In this document: piece by piece, positions 1-7,557 of the stretch
Layout: the number at the start of each line of letters is the position of its first letter
Numbering within the stretch: the stretch's first letter is position 1
NCBI GenBank assembly: GCA_035295665.1
Contig: DATGIQ010000050.1
Location: 1-16,121, forward strand
Reading direction: 5' to 3'
DNA from: DATGIQ01 sp035295665
GTDB taxonomy: Bacteria; Planctomycetota; Planctomycetia; Gemmatales; Gemmataceae
DNA: 16,121 bases
Position numbers and translations under genes: made by a program
Notes under the pieces: generated by a model
Told to the model about the DNA's origin: nothing
The model's database searches: none
The model's input: the letters and a program-made list of their open reading frames with translations, nothing else

Positions 1-2013
1 ATCAACGGCTCCTCGAACAACCGGATAGGCGGTATCAACGATGGCGAAGCCAACGTCATCGCCTACGATGGCCAGGCGAGTCTGTCGGGGCCGGCATGCA
101 ACGGCGTGACCATTATCGAGTCGGCCATTGATCCACCCGCGGTCGGCAACACAATTCGCGGCAACTCCATTTACCGCATCCGCCACGATGTCACGGGCCT
201 CCCCCACGGCCTTGGCATCGCGCTGGGATTGGGGACCCCGTTTCGCCTGCTGGATCCCAATGCAGGCACCGATAACTACGCCTTCCGGCTCAATGATCTC
301 CAGCACGCCGATGCGGCCACGGGGCTTGTGATGGCCGACAATCAGGAGAGCGATGATAGTCGTCCGAACCACCTGCAACATTACCCGGTGTATCTTGGGA
401 CGGACGCTCAAGGGATCGGACACTGGCAGCTCAACAGCACGCCCAATCGCCAATTCGAAATCGACTTTTACAGTAACTCGTCGCCCAATCCTTCCGGCTA
501 CGGCGACGGCCAAGCCCTTCTCACGAGTCTCGAAGTGGCTACCGATGCAAACGGGCATGTCGTCTTTGCGACGCCGGCCGTTGTAGCGGGACAGCCCTAC
601 GTCAGTGCCACGGCAACCGACGCCGTGACCGGCGATACGTCGCAATTCTCGATGGTGAACACGAGCGGGGATGGATTGGCCGATGCCTGGAAGTTATGGG
701 GCATCGATGTCAACGGCGACGGCACGCCCGACTTGATGTTGCCCGGGGCTGACGTCCATGAACGCGACCTCTACGTCGAAATCGATGCAATGGCTGGGCG
801 GGCACCGTCGGCGAACGCCCTGAACATGGTCACGCAGGTGTTCGCCAATCACGGGATTGATCTGCACTTGATCCTGGGCGATACGGCGGCCCCGCTCACC
901 AGTCCGTGGCTGGATGACGCCGGCACGGATTTTCCGGAAGCCGCCTTCGATGCTTTCAAGGCGGCCCACTTTGGCATTCCGGCTGCACAGGGTAACCCAT
1001 TAGCCTTGGCGGCCGAGCGCCTGGCCTTTCGCTACTGCGTCTTCGCCGACACCTATCAGGTGGGTACCGATCCGGTGGGTAGACCCCAGCACGCCTCGGG
1101 GGCCGGGAAGGGAAATATTGCCAGTGACTTTTTCATCGCGCTGGGCCCCGATAGGGGCGGCGACGATTTCGAGCAGGCTGGCACGTTCATGCACGAGCTC
1201 GGTCATTCGCTCGGACTGCGGCACGGTGGCGGCGGCACGGCCCCGGATGGGTCCGGCGACGATGTTAACAACAAGCCGAATTACTTCAGCATCATGAATT
1301 ATCTGTGGCAAGCGCCGTTCACCGACTATGCCGACCCGAATCATCCCACCGCACTGGAGTTGGCCTATCACAATAGCTGGGAGCTGGACTATTCCGACCA
1401 GGCACTGCCAACGCTGGACGAGGCTGCGCTCGACGAGGCAGCCGGCATCGGCGGCGACCCAACCAAAATGTTGCGGCTGGCCGACGGCTCGGGCCAGTTC
1501 GTGCCGATGGGCGGACCGGTGGATTGGAACCAGGATGGCATTGCCGGGGATGCGCCCCTCGTGCAGCGCCGCCTCAACGACGATCCGCGCATCGAAACAC
1601 TGGTCGGCCATGAGGATTGGTCGCAGCTAAGCTTCTATTTCCTGGAAAGTCCGTATCTGATTAGCCGCACCCATAGCGATCCTCCGCCACCCCCTGTTGC
1701 CCCATCAGAAGGCATCCCGGTTTGGATCGGGAATCACCTCGCAGCCAATGGCACACAGGTCGCCACGTGGTCGCGGTCCAGTACGACCGGCACAGAGATG
1801 GCAAACAGCTTCGTCAAATGCTCCTCAACGACCCCTAATTTTCAGCCGCAGCCTGCGGTAAGTGGCTCCCGAGTTGCTATCCACCCGGAAGGAACGCACG
1901 CTGGAGCCGAAGATGCCCAGAAAACGGGTGCACGTGGAGCTTGGACTGCGGAAGCAGAATCCGTCCAACACCGCGACGCATTGTTTGCCACGGTCTGGAG
2001 CGAAACTTGCTGA
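1..2013 (+). CDS. Beta-helix / metzincin-type metalloprotease, 5' end missing
   Basis: The frame is open from the first base, so the gene starts upstream; the GTG at 106 is only an internal codon. 670 residues are visible. Residues 1-60 have Asn/Gly-rich rungs (SNNRIGG, ANVIA, GNTIRGNSIY) typical of right-handed parallel beta-helix repeats. Residues about 120-225 resemble the Ig-like module that often follows them in planctomycete surface proteins. A Ca-binding type stretch (DVNGDGTPD, 236-244) precedes a zinc-protease domain with HELGHSLGLRH (398-408), matching the metzincin motif HExxHxxGxxH, and a Met-turn candidate SIMNY (Met432). These residues support a secreted zinc endopeptidase; the signal peptide would lie outside the window. 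Recognisable homology-like sequence ends near residue 558 (FYFLESPYL). The remaining 110 residues, after a five-proline linker, are low in hydrophobics and may result from a frameshift. Substrate unknown. Confidence 0.85.
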   Translation: MNGSSNNRIGGINDGEANVIAYDGQASLSGPACNGVTIIESAIDPPAVGNTIRGNSIYRIRHDVTGLPHGLGIALGLGTPFRLLDPNAGTDNYAFRLNDLQHADAATGLVMADNQESDDSRPNHLQHYPVYLGTDAQGIGHWQLNSTPNRQFEIDFYSNSSPNPSGYGDGQALLTSLEVATDANGHVVFATPAVVAGQPYVSATATDAVTGDTSQFSMVNTSGDGLADAWKLWGIDVNGDGTPDLMLPGADVHERDLYVEIDAMAGRAPSANALNMVTQVFANHGIDLHLILGDTAAPLTSPWLDDAGTDFPEAAFDAFKAAHFGIPAAQGNPLALAAERLAFRYCVFADTYQVGTDPVGRPQHASGAGKGNIASDFFIALGPDRGGDDFEQAGTFMHELGHSLGLRHGGGGTAPDGSGDDVNNKPNYFSIMNYLWQAPFTDYADPNHPTALELAYHNSWELDYSDQALPTLDEAALDEAAGIGGDPTKMLRLADGSGQFVPMGGPVDWNQDGIAGDAPLVQRRLNDDPRIETLVGHEDWSQLSFYFLESPYLISRTHSDPPPPPVAPSEGIPVWIGNHLAANGTQVATWSRSSTTGTEMANSFVKCSSTTPNFQPQPAVSGSRVAIHPEGTHAGAEDAQKTGARGAWTAEAESVQHRDALFATVWSETC

Positions 2014-2034
2014 CAGTCTCCTCCAACTGATACG

Positions 2035-4125
2035 ATGGGCTGCATGACCACCCAGCGCATCCGCGGTGCCTGTCCGCATGATTGCCCGGACACTTGTGGG
2101 ATCATTACCGAGGTCCAGGACGGCCGGGCCGTGAAATTCTACGGCGATCCGGACAACCCGATCACCAGGGGTTGGCTGTGCGCCAAGGTCCGTCCCTATC
2201 TCGATCATGTTTACCACCCTCAGCGGTTGCTCCATCCGCTGCGCCGCACCGGCCCGAAAGGAAGTGGCCAATGGCGGCGGATCGGCTGGCCGGAAGCCGT
2301 GGATGAAATCGTCACGCGCTGGCAAACGATCCTCTCTCGTTACGGTGCCCAGGCGATTTTACCGTACAGTTACAGCGGCACGCTCGGGTTGGTGCAAATG
2401 ACCGTCTCCAGTGCTCGCTTGTGGAACCGACTCGGGGCCAGCCAGCTCCAGCGCAGCATCTGCGGTGCGGCTGCGGAACGGGCGGTCGAAGCGACCCTGG
2501 GCAAACGCTGGAGCCAGCCCTATGCCGACGTCTGCCACAGTAAGCTAATGATCGTTTGGGGCCACAATCCTGTCAGCACCGCACCCCATTTCATGCCGTT
2601 CCTGCGCGCGGCCCAACGCAATGGCTGCCGGCTCGTCGTGATCGATCCACGCCGCACACGGACGGCCCGGAGCGCCGACTGGCATTTGACGCCGCTGCCC
2701 GGCACCGATGGCGCGTTGGCCCTCGGTTTGGCACACGTCCTGGACGCGGAAGGGTTGGTGGATCGGCCCTGGCTAGAGACGCACACGGTCGGCTGGGAAG
2801 CGTTGCGGGATCGCGTGGCCGAATTCCCGCCGGAGCGAGTGGCGACGATCACCGGGATCCCTGAAGCCGCGATTCGCGACCTGGCCCGCCTCTACGGCAC
2901 TGTTCGTCCCGGCCTGATCAAGATTGCGGACGGCATCAACCGCAATTGCAACGGCGGCCAAAATGTGCGGGCCATCTGTGCGCTGCCGGCCCTCACCGGC
3001 CAATATGGATTGCGCGGCGGCGGTCTTGCTTACAGCACCAGCGGCTATTTACAGTGGGATAAGGAAGCGGTCCACCACTGGGCCGAATGTCCTCCTCCCG
3101 GCCGTACCGTTAACATGAATCGACTGGGCGCTGCCCTCTTGGGCGAGGCGGCCGAGCCGCCAATCCAATCGCTTTTCATCTTCGGAGCCAACCCGGCCAC
3201 CTCCAGCCCAAACGCCGGCTGCATCGTCGAGGGGCTCCGGCGCGAAGACCTGTTCACGATTGTCCACGAATTGTTCCTGACCGATACTGCCGATTATGCG
3301 GACATCGTTTTGCCGGCCACTTCTCAGCTCGAACAAACGGACGTGCACAAGGCCTATGGCCAAACGCTCCTGACTTATAATCGCCCGGCCATTCCCCCGC
3401 CGGGCGAGTGCAAAAGTAACTGGGAAGTAATGGGCTTGGTAGCCCGGGCACTGGGCTTTACCGAGCCGTGGCTGCTTCAGACACCGGATCAAGTGATCGA
3501 GGAAGTGTTGGCGGCAACCGCGGTTCACAATCCTGCCCTGCGTGGCATCACGCTGGAAAAGCTCGAGTCGGACGGCGCCGTACCGTTGGTGTTGGATGGC
3601 CCCATCCCCTTTGCCGATGGTCGGTTCCCGACGCCCAGCGGCAAGGTGGAGCTGTTTTCCCAGGCGCTGGCGAACGAAGGGATTGATCCCCTGCCCGGTC
3701 GATTTTGTGAGACGCCGGATTTGGAAAGCGACACCGAGCACCGACCGGATAGGGACCCGGCCGGCTCATTGCACTTGGTCACGGGCGCATCCCATCATTT
3801 TGTCAGCAGCAGCCTGGCCAGTCAGCCTGGCTTGTTGAAAGGGGAAGGCGAGCCGTTTGTGGAGATTCATCCGATTGATGCTGCCGCGCGTTCCATTGAC
3901 CACGGCGAGATGGTGATCCTGGAGAATCGCCGTGGGTGGTGTCGCCTTCGTGTGGTTGTAACGGAGAGCGTGCGGCCGGGGGTTGTAGTGTCCCCCAAAG
4001 GACGCTGGGCCAAACTTAACGGCGGCCGAAATGTAAACTGGACAACCTCCGACGCCCTCGCGGATATGGCCGGGCAAAGTACCTTCCACAGCAACCGAGT
4101 TTGGCTGCGGCGCGCGGACGTTTAG
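2035..4125 (+). CDS. Molybdopterin oxidoreductase (DMSO reductase superfamily)
   Basis: A 696-residue catalytic subunit of the Mo/W-bisPGD family. The N-terminus carries a [4Fe-4S] site, C13-x3-C17-x3-C21-x27-C49 (ACPHDCPDTCG ... WLCAKV). SICGAA places Cys143 where family members put the Mo-ligating Cys, Ser or SeCys, so cysteine ligation is likely (inference). GHNPVSTAPH, VVIDPRRTRTA, FGANPATSSPN and the DYADIVLPATSQLEQTD segment are typical cofactor-binding stretches. Residues about 575-690 form the C-terminal molybdopterin-dinucleotide-binding domain (HLVTGASHH ... GRWAKLNGGRNVN). No Tat or Sec signal is present, so it should be cytoplasmic. No electron-transfer or membrane subunit lies next to it, and its substrate cannot be told; it resembles the stand-alone formate-dehydrogenase-like enzymes of unknown substrate. 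ATG at 2035 and 2044 are both possible starts; neither has a clear ribosome binding site. Confidence 0.93.
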   Translation: MGCMTTQRIRGACPHDCPDTCGIITEVQDGRAVKFYGDPDNPITRGWLCAKVRPYLDHVYHPQRLLHPLRRTGPKGSGQWRRIGWPEAVDEIVTRWQTILSRYGAQAILPYSYSGTLGLVQMTVSSARLWNRLGASQLQRSICGAAAERAVEATLGKRWSQPYADVCHSKLMIVWGHNPVSTAPHFMPFLRAAQRNGCRLVVIDPRRTRTARSADWHLTPLPGTDGALALGLAHVLDAEGLVDRPWLETHTVGWEALRDRVAEFPPERVATITGIPEAAIRDLARLYGTVRPGLIKIADGINRNCNGGQNVRAICALPALTGQYGLRGGGLAYSTSGYLQWDKEAVHHWAECPPPGRTVNMNRLGAALLGEAAEPPIQSLFIFGANPATSSPNAGCIVEGLRREDLFTIVHELFLTDTADYADIVLPATSQLEQTDVHKAYGQTLLTYNRPAIPPPGECKSNWEVMGLVARALGFTEPWLLQTPDQVIEEVLAATAVHNPALRGITLEKLESDGAVPLVLDGPIPFADGRFPTPSGKVELFSQALANEGIDPLPGRFCETPDLESDTEHRPDRDPAGSLHLVTGASHHFVSSSLASQPGLLKGEGEPFVEIHPIDAAARSIDHGEMVILENRRGWCRLRVVVTESVRPGVVVSPKGRWAKLNGGRNVNWTTSDALADMAGQSTFHSNRVWLRRADV

Positions 4126-4130
4126 CGGCG

Positions 4131-4175
4131 GTTCGTAGAACCGCGCAGTGTCGCCCTGCGCGCGGATCTACGAAC
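4131..4175. repeat. Inverted repeat / possible terminator after the oxidoreductase gene
   Basis: Arms 4131-4146 and 4160-4175 pair at 15 of 16 positions; left arm is GTTCGTAGAACCGCGC. An alternative register pairs 18 nt with a two-base bulge, and a smaller perfect 7-bp hairpin (4128-4134 with 4138-4144) overlaps the left arm. It begins 5 nt after the TAG stop. There is no T-tract, so it is not a textbook rho-independent terminator; it could also be a dispersed palindrome or an mRNA 3'-end structure. Confidence 0.6.
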
Positions 4176-4196
4176 CACTGCCAAAACAGACGATGG

Positions 4197-4225
4197 CAAC
4201 CGGTTGGCTCCAGTTCGTGGAACTG
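4197..4225. repeat. Two short perfect palindromes
   Basis: CAACCGGTTG (4197-4206) and CAGTTC-GTG-GAACTG (4211-4225) are perfect and lie 4 nt apart, upstream of the prolyl isomerase gene. They could be a regulatory site or the remains of a dispersed palindrome; nothing in the sequence decides between these. Confidence 0.3.
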
Positions 4226-4350
4226 CCGATCCGATGTAATGCGCAGCGAGAACGTGCGGACCAGGCTGTTTGGCAGAATTGCTCTCCCCCAAACTCGACC
4301 CAGGGGCTATAAGCTCCGCTTCCGAGAGATCCAAACGCCTGAACTCGGGA

Positions 4351-4359
4351 AGAGAGGAG
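4351..4359 (+). promoter_or_regulatory. Ribosome binding site that fixes the isomerase start
   Basis: A purine-rich stretch containing AGAGGAGA lies 6 nt before the ATG at 4366. It supports that ATG over the longer open frame beginning at 4270. Confidence 0.6.
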
Positions 4360-4365
4360 ATCTCG

Positions 4366-5313
4366 ATGAGAGCGCAAAGCGGGCTGGTGCGAGGCTTGGC
4401 AAGCCTGGCTGTCCTGGCGGTTTTGGTGAATGGGGCACGCACGCAACTGCTGCGGCCGGCAACCAAGCCCGCCGCCGTGGTCGATGGCATGCCGATTAGC
4501 ATGGCCGAGGTGGAGAACGTTTTGAAGCAAGCCGGCCCCACGGCGACTCCGCTTACCGAGATGCAGCGGAAGCAATTGCAAATGGAAGCCGTGGGCATGC
4601 TCATCGACGACCTGCTGATGGAACAGTTCCTGAAACGCAGTGCACCGGCCATCCCCGCGACGGAAGTCGACAAGAAGGTTACCGAGTTGGCTGCCAGCCT
4701 GAAGCAGCAGGGAAAGAGCCTGGCCGATTTCTGCAAGGACTCGGGACAAACCGAAGCGCAGCTCCGCATCCATGTCCTCAACATGCTGCGCTGGAGCGCG
4801 TATGTCAAAGACCACCTGACCGAAGCGGACATCAAGCGCTATTTCGACGAAAGCCGGGATTTCTTCGATCGTGTGGCCGTGCGGGCCAGCCACATTGTGC
4901 TCCGGGTCGCGCCCGGTGCCAGTCCGGGGGAGCGCGAACAGGCCCGGACCCGCTTGCAGGCCCTGCGTCAGGAGATCGTGAGCGGCAAGGTCGACTTCGC
5001 AGAAGCCGCCAAGAAATACTCGCAGTGCACCAGCGCGCCCAACGGCGGCGACATCGGCTATTTCCCCCGCAAGCTGGCGGTGGAAGAAGCGTTTGCCAGG
5101 GCGGCATTCGGTCTGAAGGTTGGCGAGGTGAGCGACGTCGTCGAAACGGATTACGGGTTACACTTGATCAAGGTCACCGACCGCAAGCCCGGCCAGCCGG
5201 CGGACTACAGCAAGATCAAGGATGAAGTCCGCGAACTCTGCACTGAAGAACTACGTCTCGACGTGCTGGCGCGGCAGCGTAAGGCGGCACAGATCGAGAT
5301 TAATCTTCCCTGA
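4366..5313 (+). CDS. Exported parvulin-type peptidylprolyl isomerase (SurA-like)
   Basis: 315 residues from the ATG at 4366, chosen because AGAGGAGA sits 6 nt upstream and the N-terminus then reads as a signal peptide (basic MRAQSGLVRG, then hydrophobic LASLAVLAVLV). The frame stays open upstream to 4270, but that extension lacks these signs. Residues about 35-165 form the helical SurA-type N-domain (VVDGMPISMAEVENVL; many heptad-like Lys/Glu/Leu). Residues about 172-273 are one rotamase domain with the family hallmarks ASHIVLR, FAEAAKKYSQ, NGGDIGYF, AFGLKVGEVSDVV and YGLHLIKV. Such proteins catalyse prolyl cis-trans isomerisation and chaperone envelope proteins in the periplasm. E. coli SurA has two parvulin domains; this has one, as in PrsA or PpiC-like proteins. 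A long hairpin follows the stop codon. Confidence 0.92.
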   Translation: MRAQSGLVRGLASLAVLAVLVNGARTQLLRPATKPAAVVDGMPISMAEVENVLKQAGPTATPLTEMQRKQLQMEAVGMLIDDLLMEQFLKRSAPAIPATEVDKKVTELAASLKQQGKSLADFCKDSGQTEAQLRIHVLNMLRWSAYVKDHLTEADIKRYFDESRDFFDRVAVRASHIVLRVAPGASPGEREQARTRLQALRQEIVSGKVDFAEAAKKYSQCTSAPNGGDIGYFPRKLAVEEAFARAAFGLKVGEVSDVVETDYGLHLIKVTDRKPGQPADYSKIKDEVRELCTEELRLDVLARQRKAAQIEINLP

Positions 5314-5322
5314 ACTCCAACC

Positions 5323-5374
5323 GACGATGGAGGAGAGAGGATTGCACATCTGCATCCCTCTTTCCTCCATTGTC
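5323..5374 (+). terminator. Long hairpin after the isomerase gene
   Basis: Arms 5323-5340 and 5357-5374 pair over 18 bp with two G-T wobbles. After a 2x2 internal loop, a second 4-bp stem (5343-5346 with 5351-5354) closes on a CATC tetraloop. It begins 10 nt after the TGA stop. A partly T-rich stretch (AATTTCTTCT) follows, so it may terminate transcription on the plus strand. It is the only strong structure between this gene and the next. Confidence 0.55.
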
Positions 5375-5449
5375 AATTTCTTCTCCCCCTCGCTCGGCCC
5401 ATCCATTATCATGGAATAAGACGACCATCCGGTTAGCCAAGGAGTCATG

Positions 5450-7105
5450 ATGGGCGGGAATTGGTGCGCCTGGGTTTTCACGATTTGCCTGCTAAGTTGG
5501 CCGGTGCATCTGACCGGTGCGATTGAGCAGAGTTCCCTGAGCAGCGATGAGCACAAGCTGAGAAATGTGGGATTGGCGACGGACGGTCCCGCACTGCTCG
5601 ATTTTTTCCGTGACCAAACGCTGACCCAAGCCCGGCGCGAAAAGCTCACGGCCCTCATCGGGCAACTCGGTGATCGATCATTCAAGATCCGGGAGCGGGC
5701 ATCCGCGGAACTCCGGCCAATGGGCATGGTGGCCGTTCCTTTCTTGCGGCAGGCTGCAGGATCGGCCGATCTGGAAGTAGCTTGCCGCGCTTCCGCTTGT
5801 CTGCGGCATATCGAAGAGAAAGACTTGCGGGTGGGGGTCCCTGCGGCCGCGGCACGGATGTTGGCCGCGCGGAAGCCTGCCGGGGCGACCGAGGTGCTCC
5901 TAGAGTTCGTCCCTTCGGTTGAAAATGATTCGGTGGCCGAGGAAGTCCGTACGGCGTTGGTAGCGTTGGCGGTGCACGACGGCAAGCCAGCCAGGGCATT
6001 GCTGGATGCGTTGGACGATCCCGTCTCTGCACGGCGCGCAGCCGCCATCGAAACGCTCAGCCAAGCCGGGCTTGCCAAGCAACAGCCTGAGGTCCGCAAG
6101 CTGCTCCACGACGCTGATCCCCTGGTGCGTCAGCGGGCCGCGCTGGCCTTGGCCTTGGCCCGTGAGAAGGACGCGATTCCGGTGCTGATCGATCTCTTGG
6201 CCCAGCTACCGCCGGGCCGTGGCCGGCAAGTGGAAGCTCTCCTTCTCCGCCTGGCGGGGGAAACAGCGCCGCCGGTAGGCCTGGGACAGGACGAGACCGC
6301 ACGGACCAAGTGCCGGGATGCCTGGGCCGCGTGGTGGCGTGCCCAAAACGGCACGGTGGATCTCGCCCAGCTGGATGGCATCAAGCCTCTACGTGGTTAC
6401 ACCCTCCTCGTGCTCTTGGACGCTGGCCGGGTCGTGGAGGTGGACGCCGACAATAAGCCGCGTTTTCAGATTGATGGTTTAGAATTCCCGCTCGATGCCC
6501 AGATGTTGCCGGAAGACCGCGTGCTCATTGCCGAGCACAACGGCAACCGCGTGACCGAGCGCAACCGCAATGGCGAAGTCGTCTGGGAGCAGCGCGTGCC
6601 GCTGCCGCTGGTCGCCCAGCGGCTGCCAAACGGGCACACCTTCATCGCCACGCAAACACAATTCTTCGTCGTAGACGCCACTGGCCGAGTATTGAAGAAT
6701 CGGGGGCTTCCGTCCGGCGAATTCATCATGAAGGCCCAAATGTTGCCCAACGGCGACATTGCTTGCGTCACTTCCTCGCGGTTTCTTCGCCTGGACGCTT
6801 CCGGGAGGGAAATCCAAAGCATGCAGGTGTATGTGCAGACCTCCGGCGGCCGGGTCGAAGTGTTGCCGAGTGGCCATGTGCTCATTCCGGAATTGAAGAA
6901 CAATCGAGTGGTAGAGTACGACACGGATGGGAAGATCGTCTGGCAAGTGCCGTTCACCGAGCCGATTGCCGCCGTCCGTCTGGCGAACGGCAACACGCTG
7001 GTCACCTCGTTCAATCAGCCACGAGCTGTCGAGCTGGATCGCACCGGCAAAGAGATCTGGGAATACAAGACCGATACGCGGGTGACACGGGCATTTCGGC
7101 GGTAA
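5450..7105 (+). CDS. Exported HEAT-repeat plus beta-propeller protein
   Basis: 551 residues from the second of two adjacent ATGs (5447, 5450). AAGGAG at 5439-5444 is 2 nt from the first and 5 nt from the second, so 5450 is favoured. Residues about 5-25 are hydrophobic (WVFTICLLSWPVHLTGA), a probable signal peptide. Residues about 60-270 are alpha-helical HEAT repeats with typical turns (LGDRSFKIRERASAELR, DDPVSARRAAAIETL, DADPLVRQRAALALA). Residues about 320-552 form a repeated beta-propeller of the PQQ-like or arylsulfotransferase-like kind, with recurring blades NGEVVWE, DGKIVWQ and GKEIWEY and the recurring pattern LPNGHTFIA / LPSGHVLI / LANGNTLV. No catalytic residues can be assigned. Both parts are protein-interaction scaffolds, and the pairing recurs among planctomycete secreted proteins; the role is unknown. 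It appears to be a single-gene unit ending in hairpins. Confidence 0.88.
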   Translation: MGGNWCAWVFTICLLSWPVHLTGAIEQSSLSSDEHKLRNVGLATDGPALLDFFRDQTLTQARREKLTALIGQLGDRSFKIRERASAELRPMGMVAVPFLRQAAGSADLEVACRASACLRHIEEKDLRVGVPAAAARMLAARKPAGATEVLLEFVPSVENDSVAEEVRTALVALAVHDGKPARALLDALDDPVSARRAAAIETLSQAGLAKQQPEVRKLLHDADPLVRQRAALALALAREKDAIPVLIDLLAQLPPGRGRQVEALLLRLAGETAPPVGLGQDETARTKCRDAWAAWWRAQNGTVDLAQLDGIKPLRGYTLLVLLDAGRVVEVDADNKPRFQIDGLEFPLDAQMLPEDRVLIAEHNGNRVTERNRNGEVVWEQRVPLPLVAQRLPNGHTFIATQTQFFVVDATGRVLKNRGLPSGEFIMKAQMLPNGDIACVTSSRFLRLDASGREIQSMQVYVQTSGGRVEVLPSGHVLIPELKNNRVVEYDTDGKIVWQVPFTEPIAAVRLANGNTLVTSFNQPRAVELDRTGKEIWEYKTDTRVTRAFRR

Positions 7106-7131
7106 CAATTCAGCCGCTTGTTCCAAGGTGG

Positions 7132-7152
7132 TTTAACTGCAGCACAGTTAAA
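7132..7152. repeat. Hairpin 1 after the HEAT/propeller gene
   Basis: A perfect 8-bp stem, TTTAACTG (7132-7139) with CAGTTAAA (7145-7152), closes on a 5-nt loop. It lies 26 nt after the stop codon and 2 nt before a second hairpin. It may belong to a 3'-end or terminator structure. Confidence 0.5.
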
Positions 7153-7154
7153 AA

Positions 7155-7181
7155 TGGAGCAAGGGACAAGCCCTTGCTCCA
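7155..7181. terminator. Hairpin 2 after the HEAT/propeller gene
   Basis: A perfect 11-bp stem, TGGAGCAAGGG (7155-7165) with its complement at 7171-7181, has the 5-nt loop ACAAG. No T-tract follows on the plus strand. With the preceding hairpin it is the likeliest transcript end for the upstream gene, though a dispersed palindromic repeat is an equal possibility. Confidence 0.5.
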
Positions 7182-7196
7182 CAAGATGGAGCGGCT

Positions 7197-7481
7197 TCAG
7201 GGCAAAGGCATCCCGTCAATATCCAGACCATTCCCTCGATCGACGTCGATGCCAACGCCGTTGCTCCACGTCGGACCGGGTCTTGACGGCTCGTCATAGT
7301 GCGTGCCGATGGCACACAGGTTGATGACATCCCCTCTTGCGCCGCCCGGATCGTCGGCCGACTGGCTTTGAAAGGGTGTTTTTTTCGCTGCGGGCGAGGG
7401 ATCGGCTTCGCGATGGCTTGCGGTATGGCCTGGCGATTGTCTTCGGTCCCACGGCGGCGGATCAGGAGGCGGTTTCTCTTC
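7197..7481 (-). pseudogene. Possible C-terminal gene remnant, unknown family
   Basis: Read on the minus strand, the frame is open for about 94 codons between a TAG (complement of 7482-7484) and a TGA (complement of 7197-7199), with no ATG, GTG or TTG near its beginning. The end reads like real protein: DVINLCAIGTHYDEP, then PTWSNGVGIDVDRGNG and DIDGMPLP. This Asp/Gly/Trp-rich composition resembles the end of a secreted protein. The upstream half is proline-rich and overlaps another candidate fragment on the other strand, so only about 7197-7366 is attractive. No family recognised; it may be chance. Confidence 0.3.
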
Positions 7482-7528
7482 CTATAGTTCGCCGGCTGGG
7501 CTTACTATTTGATTCGCCTTGCGCGCGG
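7367..7528 (+). pseudogene. Possible C-terminal fragment of a nucleotidyltransferase-family protein
   Basis: The plus-strand frame at 7367 encodes FERVFFSLRARDRLRDGL, then RYGLAIVFGPTAADQEAVSL and PIVRRLGLLF. This recalls the C-terminal pattern R-x-R-D-R-x-R-Y-x(5)-F-x-P-T-x-x-D-x-x-x-x-x-L-P that I associate with the uncharacterised nucleotidyltransferases (PF14907 type) common in planctomycetes. Codon choice is GC-rich and gene-like. The N-terminal catalytic part is missing, and the frame runs straight into a palindromic repeat at 7528, so this would be a truncated relic. The assignment is from memory of the motif and is tentative. Confidence 0.35.
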
Positions 7529-7557
7529 TCTGGAACTCTCAAATCAAAGTTCCGGAC
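7528..7557. repeat. GGAACT-type palindromic repeat, copy 1
   Basis: A 30-nt palindromic unit in which GGAACT pairs with AGTTCC. Its reverse complement matches 8712-8741 at 24 of 30 positions. The right flank (TTCGTGGTTC at about 7567-7576) also matches the outer stem of that second copy. It is therefore a degenerate second member of one repeat family. Confidence 0.6.

Noticed and set aside
1862..2047. 61-codon plus-strand frame upstream of the oxidoreductase gene
   Set aside because: No ribosome binding site and no recognisable motif; it overlaps the start of the next gene. It could be chance sequence in the disturbed tail region.
3049..3741. 230-codon minus-strand open frame inside the oxidoreductase gene
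   Set aside because: The plus strand carries conserved molybdopterin-enzyme sequence across the same bases.
4308..4313. TATAAG as a -10 box for the prolyl isomerase gene
   Set aside because: No acceptable -35 box at 16-18 nt upstream.
4270..4365. N-terminal extension of the prolyl isomerase
   Set aside because: It would bury the signal peptide, and the ribosome binding site fits the ATG at 4366.
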